Below, piece by piece: positions 45,801-55,800 of a stretch of DNA of 60,000 nucleotides. A program made the translations under genes and the position numbers. The notes beneath the pieces are model-generated. The model was not told the origin of the DNA and ran no database searches. It was given only the letters and a program-made list of their open reading frames with translations. The first letter of the stretch is position 1, and each line of letters begins with the position of its first letter. The DNA is from Nematostella vectensis. Taxonomy: Eukaryota; Cnidaria; Anthozoa; Actiniaria; Edwardsiidae. The stretch covers positions 2,689,501 to 2,749,500 of the forward strand of contig NC_064043.1 in NCBI RefSeq assembly GCF_932526225.1. The letters run 5' to 3'.

Positions 45801-48338
45801 TTAAGTGTCTCGTGTCTATCTCAAGAGTATGGCGCGTTCGTGTACGATTCTGTGTTGAGTGTCTCGTGTCTATCTCAAGAGTATGGCGCGTTCGTGTACG
45901 ATTCTGTGTTGAGTGTGTCGTGTCTATCGCAGTAGTATGGCGCGTTCGTGTACGATTCTGTGTTGAGTGTGTCGTGTCTATCTCAAGAGTATGGCGCGTT
46001 CGTGTACGATTCTGTGTTGAGTGTCTCGTGTCTATCTCAAGAGTATGGCGCGTTCGTGTACGATTCTGTGTTGAGTGTGTCGTGTCTATCTCAAGAAAAT
46101 GGCGCGTTCGTGTACGATTCTGTGTTGAGTGTGTCGTGTCTATCTCAAGAGTATGGCGCGTTCGTGTACGATTCTGTGTTGAGTGTGTCGTGTCTATCTC
46201 AAGAGTATGGCGCGTTCGTGTACGATTCTGTGTTGAGTGTGTCGTGTCTATCTCAAGAGTATGGCGCGTTCGTGTACGATTCTGTGTTGAGTGTGTCGTG
46301 TCTATCTCAAGAGTATGGCGCGTTCGTGTACGATTCTGTGTTGAGTGTCTCGTGTCTATCTCAAGAGTATGGCGAGTTCGTTCGATTCTGTGTTAAGTGT
46401 CTCGTGTCTATCTCAGAAGTATGGCGCGTTCTTGTACGATTCTGTGTTAAGTGTCTCGTTCTTGTCTTTCTCAGGAATCTGGCGCGTTCGTGTACGGCAC
46501 AGCAAGCCTGGTGGACAAACTCGCCAACGGAATTATCATTGCTGTCATTCAAGAATTCTACCCAAAGGCTGACAGGTGACGTTGCCATGACAACATTTTA
46601 TTGGTATTCTATTCATGTCTGACTCAAATGTTATGGTTGCAGTGATGGGCGGTGCCTAGCTTGTGACGGCTACATACGTCTGGTTTTCTCCATGGCAACC
46701 GGCTCAGCGGCAGCGCTTTCACTGATAGTGGTGCTTGCATTCTACAGAAACCGTACTCTTCCAACGTCTTCTTTGGGTAAGTGTCAATCATAACAGCGAT
46801 ACCATTGCTGTCTCCCACGTCTTCTATAGGTAAGCGTCAATCATAACCGCGATACCATGGCTGTCGCTCACGTCTTCTATGGGTAAGCGTCAATCATAAC
46901 AGGGATACCATGACTATCGCTCACGTCTTCTATGGGTAAGCGTCAATCATAACAGCGATACCATGGCTGTCGCTCACGTCTTCTATGGGTAAGCGTCAAT
47001 CATAACAGCGATATCATAGCTGTCGCTCACGTCTTCTATGGGTATGTCAATCATAACAGCGATACCATGGCTGTCTCCCACGTCTTCTATGGTTAAGCGT
47101 CAATCATAACATCGATACCATGGCTGTCGCTCACGTCTTCTATGGGTAAGCGTCAATCATAACAGCGATACCATGGCTGTCGCTCACGTCTTCTATGGGT
47201 AAGCATCAATCATAACACCGATACCATGGCTGTCTCCCACGTCTTCTATGGGTATGTCAATCATAACAACGATACCATGGCTGTCTCCCACGTCTTCTAT
47301 GGGTAAACGTCAATCATAACAGCGATACCATGGCTGTCGCTCACGTCTTCTATGGGTAAGCGTCAATCATAACAGCGATATCATGGCTGTCTCCCACGTC
47401 TTCTAAGGGTATGTCAATCATAACAGCGATACCATGGCTGTCGCTCACGTCTTCTATGGGTATGTCAATCATAACACCGATACCATGGCTGTCTCCCACG
47501 TCTTCTATGGGTATGTCAATCATAACAGCGATACCATGGCTGTCTCCCACGTCTTCTTTGGGTAAGCGTCAATCATAACAGCGATACCATGGCTGTCTCC
47601 CACGTCTTCTATGGGTAAGCGTCAATCATTACAGCGATACCATGGCTGTCGCTTACGTCTTCTTTGGTAAACTTCCGTAGTGATCATGAAAAAAGGGAAT
47701 CGATCTGAACATTTGTTTTGATCCTATTCCACCATAATTCACACGTATATACTATCAACTCAAATTAGCTCGATAATCAGCCCTACAAGGACCTATTGTA
47801 ATAAGAAGAGATTTTGGTGGCGTTTTTATAATGGTGTGGTTTTACAAAAGATACTTCGCTTTTCAAACAGACTCATCCACAGAAACAATTAAAGTCGTTG
47901 TTGTTGTAAGCCTCGAGAGAACACGGGCTTAAGGCGTGGTGCTGCCCCTGTACCCCTGAATTCGTGAGGTCGGTCAGTCATTCTTTTCTCAACACAGGTG
48001 AAATAAAAGCCGAGGAGGTCTGTACCTCAGGTGACGTCACGCCCAGCTCTGTTGATATCATCGACGGTAACCCTGGCCATGTGATGTCAACTATTGCTAC
48101 CGATGACGTCACGTCCAACACTGATGACATCATGATTGAGGATAATCCTGATAATATGACGTCAAATATTTCTACCGATGACGTCACGTCCAATGATGAC
48201 ATCATGATTGAGGATAATCCTGACAACATGACGTCAAATATTGCTACCGATGACGTCACGTCCAAGACAGGATGCAATGACATCACACCAGAAAGAGACG
48301 GTGAACACGTGACAGTGATGATGAATACAAGACTGTGA
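37797..48338 (+). CDS. MFSD12: MFSD12-like major facilitator superfamily transporter (10 exons)
   Basis: Exons: 37797-38359, 39787-39895, 40387-40471, 40607-41169, 41532-41624, 43902-43994, 44929-45105, 46475-46575, 46643-46776, 47998-48338. Phases agree throughout, giving about 752 residues. MFSD12 is a 12-TM lysosomal/melanosomal carrier implicated in cystine import and pigmentation in vertebrates. Diagnostic stretches are YGVGHIQNDL, GQVANSVLSPAVGYACDRFR (MFS motif A region), HRKAWHL, LFSPCLPC and ISHLSLLPK in exon 1; VINMSNSYFPLYL in exon 5; ESGAFVYGTASLVDKLANG in exon 8. The central loop between TM6 and TM7 (exon 4) is about 187 residues with a 10-residue repeat, much longer than in vertebrates. 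The C-terminal tail is about 110 residues and repetitive. Three of its junctions are embedded in tandem arrays. Confidence 0.93.
38360..39786. other. MFSD12-like intron 1, no further exon supported
   Basis: A 1.4-kb intron. An open stretch at 39092-39161 looks hydrophobic but is in the wrong phase to join exon 1 through its nearest AG. No array or inverted-repeat element was recognised. Confidence 0.6.
39982..40180 (+). repeat. Dispersed repeat family A, copy 2
   Basis: Second copy of the element at 31940-32160, same orientation, in MFSD12-like intron 2. It shares TCGGCTGTTACA, GATTTCGGGGCGCAGGAAAA and AACCAATCAAATCGCTTGTT. Confidence 0.87.
40607..41169 (+). CDS. MFSD12: MFSD12-like exon 4: long repetitive cytoplasmic loop
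   Basis: Encodes the loop between the two six-helix bundles. It contains five to six tandem copies of a 30-bp unit (about 40786-40945) giving NGIPANHSVA, the middle copies identical at DNA level. The rest is Asn/Asp/Ser-rich and low in conservation. The preceding intron 40472-40606 is 135 nt, a multiple of three, with no stop in frame, so retention would add 45 residues without a frameshift. Confidence 0.88.
41228..41492. repeat. Short AGCTAGCTACGTTA repeat, about 22-bp unit
   Basis: About 12 imperfect copies of CAAGCTAGCTACGTTAAATT in MFSD12-like intron 4, beginning about 60 bp after the exon 4 donor and stopping 39 bp before exon 5. Confidence 0.88.
41820..42770. mobile_element. Foldback element with about 110-bp inverted arms, in MFSD12-like intron 5
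   Basis: The left arm (about 41832-41946: ATTCATAGATCCGACGAGCG ... ATGTCCCACAAAAGTCCCAC) is mirrored by the right arm (about 42638-42742: TTGTGGGACATTTGTGGGAC ... GATTGGCTATTCGTGCGCGC ... CGGATCTATGAATTG). The interior of about 700 bp has no coding signal. The exact ends and target duplication could not be fixed. Confidence 0.78.
42965..43925 (+). repeat. 51-bp minisatellite carrying the exon 6 splice acceptor, about 19 copies
   Basis: Each copy has GGTATTTTCCAG|GAAGCCATTG followed by CGTACTTCCCTCTTATCGTG. This is the acceptor plus the first 33-36 coding bases of MFSD12 exon 6 (EAIAYFPLIVL). The final copy runs into the true exon at 43902. The unit is 17 codons and lacks stops in several frames, so long open frames result. 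The last two spacers are one or two bases shorter than 51 (TTTTATGGGT), which puts upstream acceptors out of frame with the real exon. A higher-order block is repeated: copies 2-6 match copies 13-17. Confidence 0.96.
44021..44505. mobile_element. 485-bp MITE with about 85-bp inverted ends
   Basis: The left end AAGGACCTGCGGTATAAAAG (then GCGCC... to CAAAGTGCAGAGCTCCGTTA) is matched in inverse at 44424-44505, which ends TTTTATACCGCTGGTCCTT. There is no coding interior and no clear target duplication. It starts 27 bp inside MFSD12-like intron 6. Both ends carry TATAAAA-like strings. Confidence 0.85.
45425..46474 (+). repeat. 54-bp minisatellite carrying the exon 8 splice acceptor, about 19 copies
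   Basis: The true exon 8 junction reads TTGTCTTTCTCAG|GAATCTGGCGCGTTCGTGTACG at 46475. The repeat unit contains CGTGTCTATCTCAAGAGTATGGCGCGTTCG-type sequence: a weakened acceptor followed by a copy of the first exon bases (SGAFVY). Its remainder is ATTCTGTGTTGAGTGTGTCG. At 18 codons with few stops, the array produces long false open frames (GAFVYDSVLSVSCLSQEY repeated). It begins about 320 bp after exon 7 and abuts exon 8. Confidence 0.96.
46764..47667 (+). repeat. 53-bp minisatellite carrying the exon 9 splice donor, about 17 copies
   Basis: Exon 9 ends CCAACGTCTTCTTTGG|GTAAGTGTCAATCATAAC (donor at 46777). The unit is CACGTCTTCTATGGGTAAGC followed by GTCAATCATAACAGCGATAC and CATGGCTGTCGCT, so it duplicates the last dozen exon bases, the donor and the first intron bases. 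Some copies lack AAGC (GGGTATGTCAATC, 49 bp). The array occupies the first 890 bp of intron 9. Confidence 0.96.
47998..48338 (+). CDS. MFSD12: MFSD12-like exon 10: repetitive acidic C-terminal tail
   Basis: The tail of about 112 residues has three imperfect copies of IATDDVTSNTDDIMIEDN-PDNMTS. The two last DNA copies are nearly identical over about 66 bp. The coding sequence contains many TGACGTCA palindromes (see 48032-48363). The stop TGA is at 48336-48338. No family match is recognised for this tail. Confidence 0.85.
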
Positions 48339-48363
48339 CGTGTCTCGTACTATGATGACGTCA
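48032..48363. promoter_or_regulatory. Cluster of seven TGACGTCA (CRE-type) palindromes
   Basis: Exact TGACGTCA at 48032, 48104, 48157, 48179, 48229, 48251 and 48356. Six fall in the coding terminal exon, where the repeated peptide codons (GAT GAC GTC ACG, ATG ACG TCA) create them; the seventh lies after the stop. CREB/ATF bZIP factors bind this octamer in animals. A regulatory role is possible but unproven. Confidence 0.5.
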
Positions 48364-49848
48364 TGGCCTAGATATCGTCGTAACTGAGAAGGACATTGGA
48401 TGCGTCACACGCATGCCCGAAGATCCAGCGTACTTTGCGGGCGCTTCCAAAGGTCACCCCTGCGTAAGACCGAAGTACGCTTGATCTTCGAGCATGGCAT
48501 AAACGGCGACTGTGATATGTCACGCCTCGATCTATTGCTTCCATTGTTTCCTTGGCTGCATTGGAAAATGTGAAATTTGGAGATCGGCTTCTCGGCTATT
48601 AAGCCTCGTTTTAATGTTAAGCCAAGTTATATGATGCAAACGATTCACAATGCCGGTCAGTAATCTAGGTGTTTTTAACTATAGCTGGTCTTTATAAAAG
48701 TCTTTTTAGCATTTTTATCATTCTGTTTTAAGCTGTCACGCGCTAGTCGCCTGCGCAGTCGTTCCTACTGAGTGACAAAATAAACGGAGACTAGTCATGC
48801 ATCTCACAAAATAAGGTTTTTTTTAGCCATGAGCATGTGTAGGACCTCTGATTCTCCTGTCTTATCGAGTCAGAAGCTCTTGCACGAAAACATGACAGAA
48901 TAGCTAAGCTTTGCGATGGAAAGACTTCAAGCTTGAGATGAACAATCAACGACAGACTGAGATGAAAATCAACGATAAATTGTTATTGTTTATTGGTTAC
49001 TTTGAGTTACCTATTCCACATGTTACCATCCCTATTTAATTTATTGAATCCCTATTCTAAGGTGCGCAAAGCACATTGGTAAACTCTCCTCGCTTAGCAC
49101 CTTGGTACTCGGTTCGCAAAGCATCTTGGTACTCGGTTCGGTTAGCACCTTGGTACTCAGCATCTCGTTGCACGATACTTTTTAAAGCTCATAGCCTCAC
49201 GATTAGGCACAAGCCTGATGTATCCAATTATTTCTATCATTACCATTTCATGATACAAATAAAATTGTAATATTTACAAAAAAAATGCGATAAATTGGAT
49301 TGTTGCTGAGTAATTATTTGGAGTAATGCTCCCATTGAGATACGAATAAATATTTTAAAATTAGATCTCAGAAATTATGTATTTATCATTTTGAATGAGT
49401 AACCTCCCCTTATCTCCTAATCCTTTTGTGACGTCAGAATTAGCAATAAGTCCTCAGTATTCCACAGAAAAATGGCCTTCAGACACGTGATCAGAGCGTG
49501 CTGTCGTCAACCACGTGTTTCCCCACCCTATTTCCCTGAGATAGCAAGACGATCTAATTGTTTGGTATTAGGGTTGAGGGTGATGGAAAATCGCCAAATC
49601 TGGTTTCCCCCACCCTACTCCCCTCAGGTACCAAGGCGATCTAATTGTTTCGTATTAGGGCTATGGGTGAAGATAATCCAAGAAAGTGGGCTCAGAAGGT
49701 ATTGTAGCTTGACGAAGCCCCAGCAACCGGTAATGGGCCTAGAAATAAAGGAAACATGGATAAATAAACACTATCGATACAATACATGTTCATGTTTGCA
49801 TGGAACTACCAGTGACAACATGTAGCATGTTATATGAGCCCTGGTTTA
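48339..49848. other. Convergent 3' region between MFSD12-like and HDAC11 genes
   Basis: Holds the 3' UTRs of both genes. Small repeats are present: CTTGGTACTCGGTTCG and relatives about four times at 49060-49165, and a two-copy direct repeat of about 75 bp (49515-49590 and 49608-49680, sharing CGATCTAATTGTTT and GTATTAGGG). A minus-strand AATAAA occurs near 49040. No other gene is seen. Confidence 0.55.
48779..48784 (+). promoter_or_regulatory. Possible polyadenylation signal of the MFSD12-like gene
   Basis: AATAAA about 440 bases after the stop codon, the first plus-strand match downstream. Confidence 0.45.
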
Positions 49849-52800
49849 CTAGAGCCAGTGGTAACATCCAGTTGCACATGCGTTGTTACCTGATTCAGAG
49901 TAGTTACAGGAAATGAGACCCTGCTCGTGTAAATTAAGGATTGAGTCAGCAATAATTCGTGCAGTTCTTCTCTGAAACATGAAATAAAAGTGAGGTAAAC
50001 ATAATAGAGAAGAGAAGGTCTTATCAAGTTAGAATTTTTCTTCGATTTTTAGTACTTAACTTAAGTTTTGCAGTACTACCCTCATGCTTACCTCCCCATT
50101 CAATGACTGTTAACTATCTCCCCCCACCCCAATTTCAAACATGGTCACTACTCCCTCCACCCCCTACTACATACCTGGTATCCACCTGATGTCACCATCA
50201 TGATAGGAATAGAGCGGCTACGTGCTTCCTGGAAGACTATCTGGTCTCTTTGAATGATGCCCTGTGAGCAACGCCATACAGGAATTTTCATAAGTTTTTC
50301 ATACCACCAATATGAAAAGTTACTCAACTTACCTTAGGAGTTATGGAAAGCGAACCTAGAGGGTCACCCTCTAGAATGTCTGTGCCTGCATTGTAGATGA
50401 TCGCATCAGGACAAAACTCATCCAGGGCCTCCGGCACATGCCTTGTGAAAAGAGAAAAATCAAGTGCTGGCAGTTCGGGACCCTGATCATCATAAACTTA
50501 TCCTCATAACTAACACTGTCTTCATCAACATCATCATCATAAACATCAACAGCACCACCATCACCAACGCCATGATGTTTATAGCTATTACCATTTATTG
50601 CCACCTTCACCATCATAATCGTCATCATGATATTCATCACCATCATAATCGTCATCGCCATCACCATCATAATACCATTATTGCAATGATAATCATAATG
50701 AGACTCTTCATTATCATTGACACCAACATAAATATCATTGCTGATTATGTAGCCTGCAGGCGTTTCTTCTCTCTCTCTCTCCTTCTTCGCCCCCTTCCCC
50801 CCCCGTTTTTCATTTTAAAATCCAAGATGGCGGCCACGAATCGCTCGAGGCTGGGTTTTTCGCAATAAAACACAGGGCAAACATCGCTCTAGGCCGGTTT
50901 TTCGCTATAAAAACACCGGGTAAACGCTACTGAGTATACCCACCATTTGATAAGTGGTAGATATTCTGAATCTGTTGTAAAGTTCTCCAATTGAACATCT
51001 CGTTTAATTGCACCTGAAATGGCACAGATTAACATGTTGAGCTCAAAACAGAATAACATCTAGAAGTGACCCCCTAACTCATGATTCAACATTACTATGG
51101 TGGCATTTTTGGACACTTTATACACAAGTGTTGTGGGAAAGTGAGTCAAATACTGCTGATTTTGAACATGTAATCCACTATTTTGAACAGGTTATACACC
51201 GGTTATCCACCTTCATAACAAACCTTGGGAGATGTCACATGAGTGTCACATGACTTATTTGGATATTCATTTTCATTATTTGCTAAAATAAAAAAAGTTG
51301 CTTTGCAATAAAAAAAAAAATGAGTAGTATGACATTTAAAACATTGGAAATGTTTTTTTAATGTGGACAACATATCCAAGATCAGTTGTATACAATCATT
51401 TTTCATACTTTTAACTTTCATACAGCCAGGGTATATGTGTGAATTGTAGGCATCCATGATATAAACTCTTTCTTCTTTTATGAAGTCGGCTTCGTGACCA
51501 TTGCCCTGTGGAATTAGATGCTATCAATGGATTACAGTGTACAGTCACAGTCCTATCTCTACAACAATACCTAACCATGTGTCTGCTACACAAATACCTA
51601 ACCATGTGTCTGCTACACCCCTACACCCATACCTAACCATGTGTCTGTTACGCCATCTACACCCATACCTAACCATGTGTCTGTTACGCCATCTACACCC
51701 ATACCTAACCATGTGTCTGCTACACCCCCTACACCCATTCCTAACCATGTGTCTGCTACACCCCCTACACCCATACCTAACCATGCATCTGCTACACCCC
51801 TTACACCCATACCTAACCATGTGTCTGCTACACCCTCTACACCCATACCTAACCATGTGTCTGCTACACCCCCTACACCCATACCTAACCATGCATCTGC
51901 TACACCCCCTACACCCATACCTAACCATGTGTCTGTTACACCCCCTACACCCATACCTAACCATGTGTCTACTACACCCCCTACACCCATACCTAACCAT
52001 GTGTCTGCTACACCCCCTACACCCATACCTAACCATGCGTCTGCTACACCCCCTACACCCATACCTAACCATGTGTCTGCTACACCCCCTACACCCATAC
52101 CTAACCATGTGTCTGCTACACCCCCTACACCCATACCTAACCATGTGTCTGTTACACCCCTACACCCATACCTAACCATGTGTCTGCTACACCCCTACAC
52201 CCATACCTAACCATGTGTCTGCTACACCCCCTACACCCATACCTAACCATGTGTCTGCTACACCCCCTACACCCATACCTAACCATGTGTCTACTACACC
52301 CCCTACACCCATACCTAACCATGTGTCTGCTACACCCCCTACACCCATACCTAACCATGTGTCTACTACACCCCCTACACCCATACCTAACCATGTATCT
52401 GCTACACCCCTACACCCATACCTAACCATGTGTCTGTTACACCCCTACACCCATACCTAACCATGTGTCAGTCACACCCCTACACCCATACCTAACCATG
52501 TGTCTGCTACACCCCCTACACCCATACCTAACCATGTGTCTGCTACACCCCCTAGACCCATACCTAACCATGTGTCTGTTACGCCATCTACACTCATACC
52601 TAACCATGTGTCTACTGCACCCCCTACACCCATACCTAACCATGTGTCTGCTACACCCACTACACCCATACCTAACCATGTGTCTGCTACACCCACTACA
52701 CCCATACCTAACCATGTGTCTGCTACACCCCTTACACCCATACCTAACCATGTGTCTGCTACACCCCCTACACCCATACCTAACCATGTGTCTGCTACAC

Positions 52801-55800
52801 CCCCTACACCCATACCTAACCATGTGTCTACTTCACCCCCTACACCCATACCTAACCATGTGTCTGCTACACCCCCTACACCCATACCTAACCATGTGTC
52901 TGCTACACCCACTACACCCATAACTAACCATGTGTCTGCTACACCCACTACACCCATACCTAACCATGTGTCTGCCACACAAAGACCTAACCATGCATCT
53001 GCTACACCCCTACACCCATACCTAACCATGTGTCTGCTACACCCCCTACACCCATACCTAACCATGCATCTGCTACACCCCCTACACCCATACCTAACCA
53101 TGCGTCTGCTACACCCCCTACACCCATACCTAACCATGTGTCTGCTACACCCCTACACCCATACCTAACCATGCGTCTGCTACACCCCTACACCCATACC
53201 TAACCATGTGTCTGCTACACCCCCTACACCCATACCTAACCATGTGTCTGCTACACCCCTACACCCATACCTAACCATGTGTCTGCTACACCCCCTACAC
53301 CCATACCTAACCATGTGTCTGCTACACCCATACACTCATACCTAACCATGTGTCTGCTACACCCCCTACACCCATACCTAACCATGCAACTGCTACACCC
53401 CTACACCCATACCTAACCATGTGTCTGCTACACCCCTACACCCATACCTAACCATGTGTCTGCTACACCCCCTACACCCATACCTAACCATGTGTCTGTT
53501 ACACCCCTTACACCCATACCTAACCATGTGTCTGCTACACCCCCTACACCCATACCTAACCATGTGTCTGCTACACCCCTACACCCATACCTAACCATGC
53601 GTCTGCTACACCCCCTACACCCATACCTAACCATGTGTCTGCTACACCCCTACACCCATACCTAACCATGTGTCTGCTACACCCCTACACCCATACCTAA
53701 CCATGTGTCTGTTACACCCCCTACACCCATACCTAACCATGTGTCTGCTACACCCCTACACCCATACCTAACCATGCGTCTGCTACACCCCCTACACCCA
53801 TACCTAACCATGTGTCTGCTACACCCCCTACACCCATACCTAACCATGTGTCTGCTACACCCCCTACACCCATACCTAACCATGTGTCTGCTACACCCCT
53901 ACACCCATACCTAACCATGTGTCTGTTACACCCCCTACACCCATACCTAACCATGTGTCTGCTACACCCCTACACCCATACCTAACCATGTGTCTGTTAC
54001 ACCCCCTACACCCATACCTAACCATGCGTCTGCTACACCCCCTACACCCATACCTAACCATGTGTCTGCTACACCCCCTACACCCATACCTAACCATGTG
54101 TCTGCTACACCCCCTACACCCATACCTAACCATGTGTCTGCTACACCCCCTACACCCATACCTAACCATGCGTCTGCTACACCCCTACACCCATACCTAA
54201 CCATGTGTCTGCTACACCCCTACACCCATACCTAACCATGTGTCTGCTACACCCCCTACACCAATACCTAAACATGTGTCTGCTACACCCCCTACACCCA
54301 TACCTAACCATGCGTCTGCTACACCCCTACACCCATACCTAACCATGTGTCTGCCTCACCCCGTATCACCTATTCTATTGATGGCTTGTATCAGTGCAGA
54401 GAGGGGTGGTCAATAAAAGGTGGCTATGGGGAATCAGTGATCTTACCTGATGGGCATCTAGATCAATTATCATCACTTTCTTGACTGAATCAAAATGATT
54501 GAACAAAAACTGAAATAGAGCATACAAGTGATCTTAGAACTGAAAAGGGTTCATGGCTAAACCTTAGGGGGAGTCAACATTTAAAAACAGGCTGTAAAAC
54601 CTAAAAAATGACAATGAGTTATTCTACTACTATAGTATGGAATATAATATGTAGAATACATACAAAATAACCTCCCCCCCCCCAAAAAAAAAAAGATAAA
54701 ATATTTTACTAAAACTATTTTAACTGAAAAAAAAAACAACCTTAGAACATCCCCAAGTTATGCTAGTAACCAAATGCTCCTCCCCACGGGGGGTAAATTT
54801 TTTTAAACCATACATTTTGTAGCATTATTGTTGTATATAAGAAGTGACTTATAGTTTATAGTTTAGTTTATATTTCTATTGCACAGATCTCAATATGAAA
54901 TTTCCATCTGGGAAGAGTAAATTATCACCACTATTGCACTCTGGAAAGAGTGAATTATTACCATAACTGCAAGAGAGATATCGGCATATGCACAAAAGCC
55001 TCCTCCACTGGTCCCAGAACAGTGGTGGAATCCCCCTCCTGTACAAAACAAAATTGATCACTGTGCTTTGATGCCAAGAGGTTGCCAGTCTAGTCTCAGG
55101 ATAATTCAGACAAATCAGTTTCGATATTATTATCACTGTAGCATTAACTGTTTTAACATTAAAATGTTTCTCTATTGCTTATGGGGGACAAGATAAGGCC
55201 CGAGATTTGTTATCTCTGAATTAACATGGTCATATAAGACATGAAGACATCAAAAAAAAAATTCTTATAATAAAGCTAGGCAATATCAATGTACACATTT
55301 TGGCTGTGACTTTTCTTACTCAAAGTTACATGCACAAAGTTTTCTGTGACTATTCTTACTCAAAGTTACATGCACAATGTTTTTTTCTGTGTCTTTGAGA
55401 CATTTGATGCAGAAAGAGTGTTCTACTTTTTGTGTGGCTTTGAAAAGAAAAGCAAGTTGCAAAAGGAGTGTTATGCAGGAAAACATGTTTGCCTTCAAAA
55501 ATTACTAAAAATTAATTAAAAATTATTAAAAACTACTAGACACACCAATGTTTATAGCCCAGCCTCTTTCCATTGCCAACTTCGCTGCCTGAAGAAGAAC
55601 AGTAATCAGTTACAAGTCATACATTCATTAAAACAAAGCATTGCACAAATCCCCTCATATAAAAGTATGTGTACCTATCAGACACTCTTTAGACCAAGAC
55701 AAATAGAGACCTAGACAACAGCTGTTTAATGGAGTAGGCCATTTATAGAGGAACCTAAATAAAGCATTTTGATAAAAAGTAACCTTCTAGGTTGTACTTA

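Noticed and set aside
45812-46622. Long open frames of GAFVYDSVLSVSCLSQEY repeats
   Set aside because: 54-bp repeat artefact derived from the exon 8 border.
51501-54235. Many open frames on both strands in the CTACACCCATACC array
   Set aside because: The unit has no stops on either strand; no start context, no family similarity, and it lies within an intron of HDAC11.
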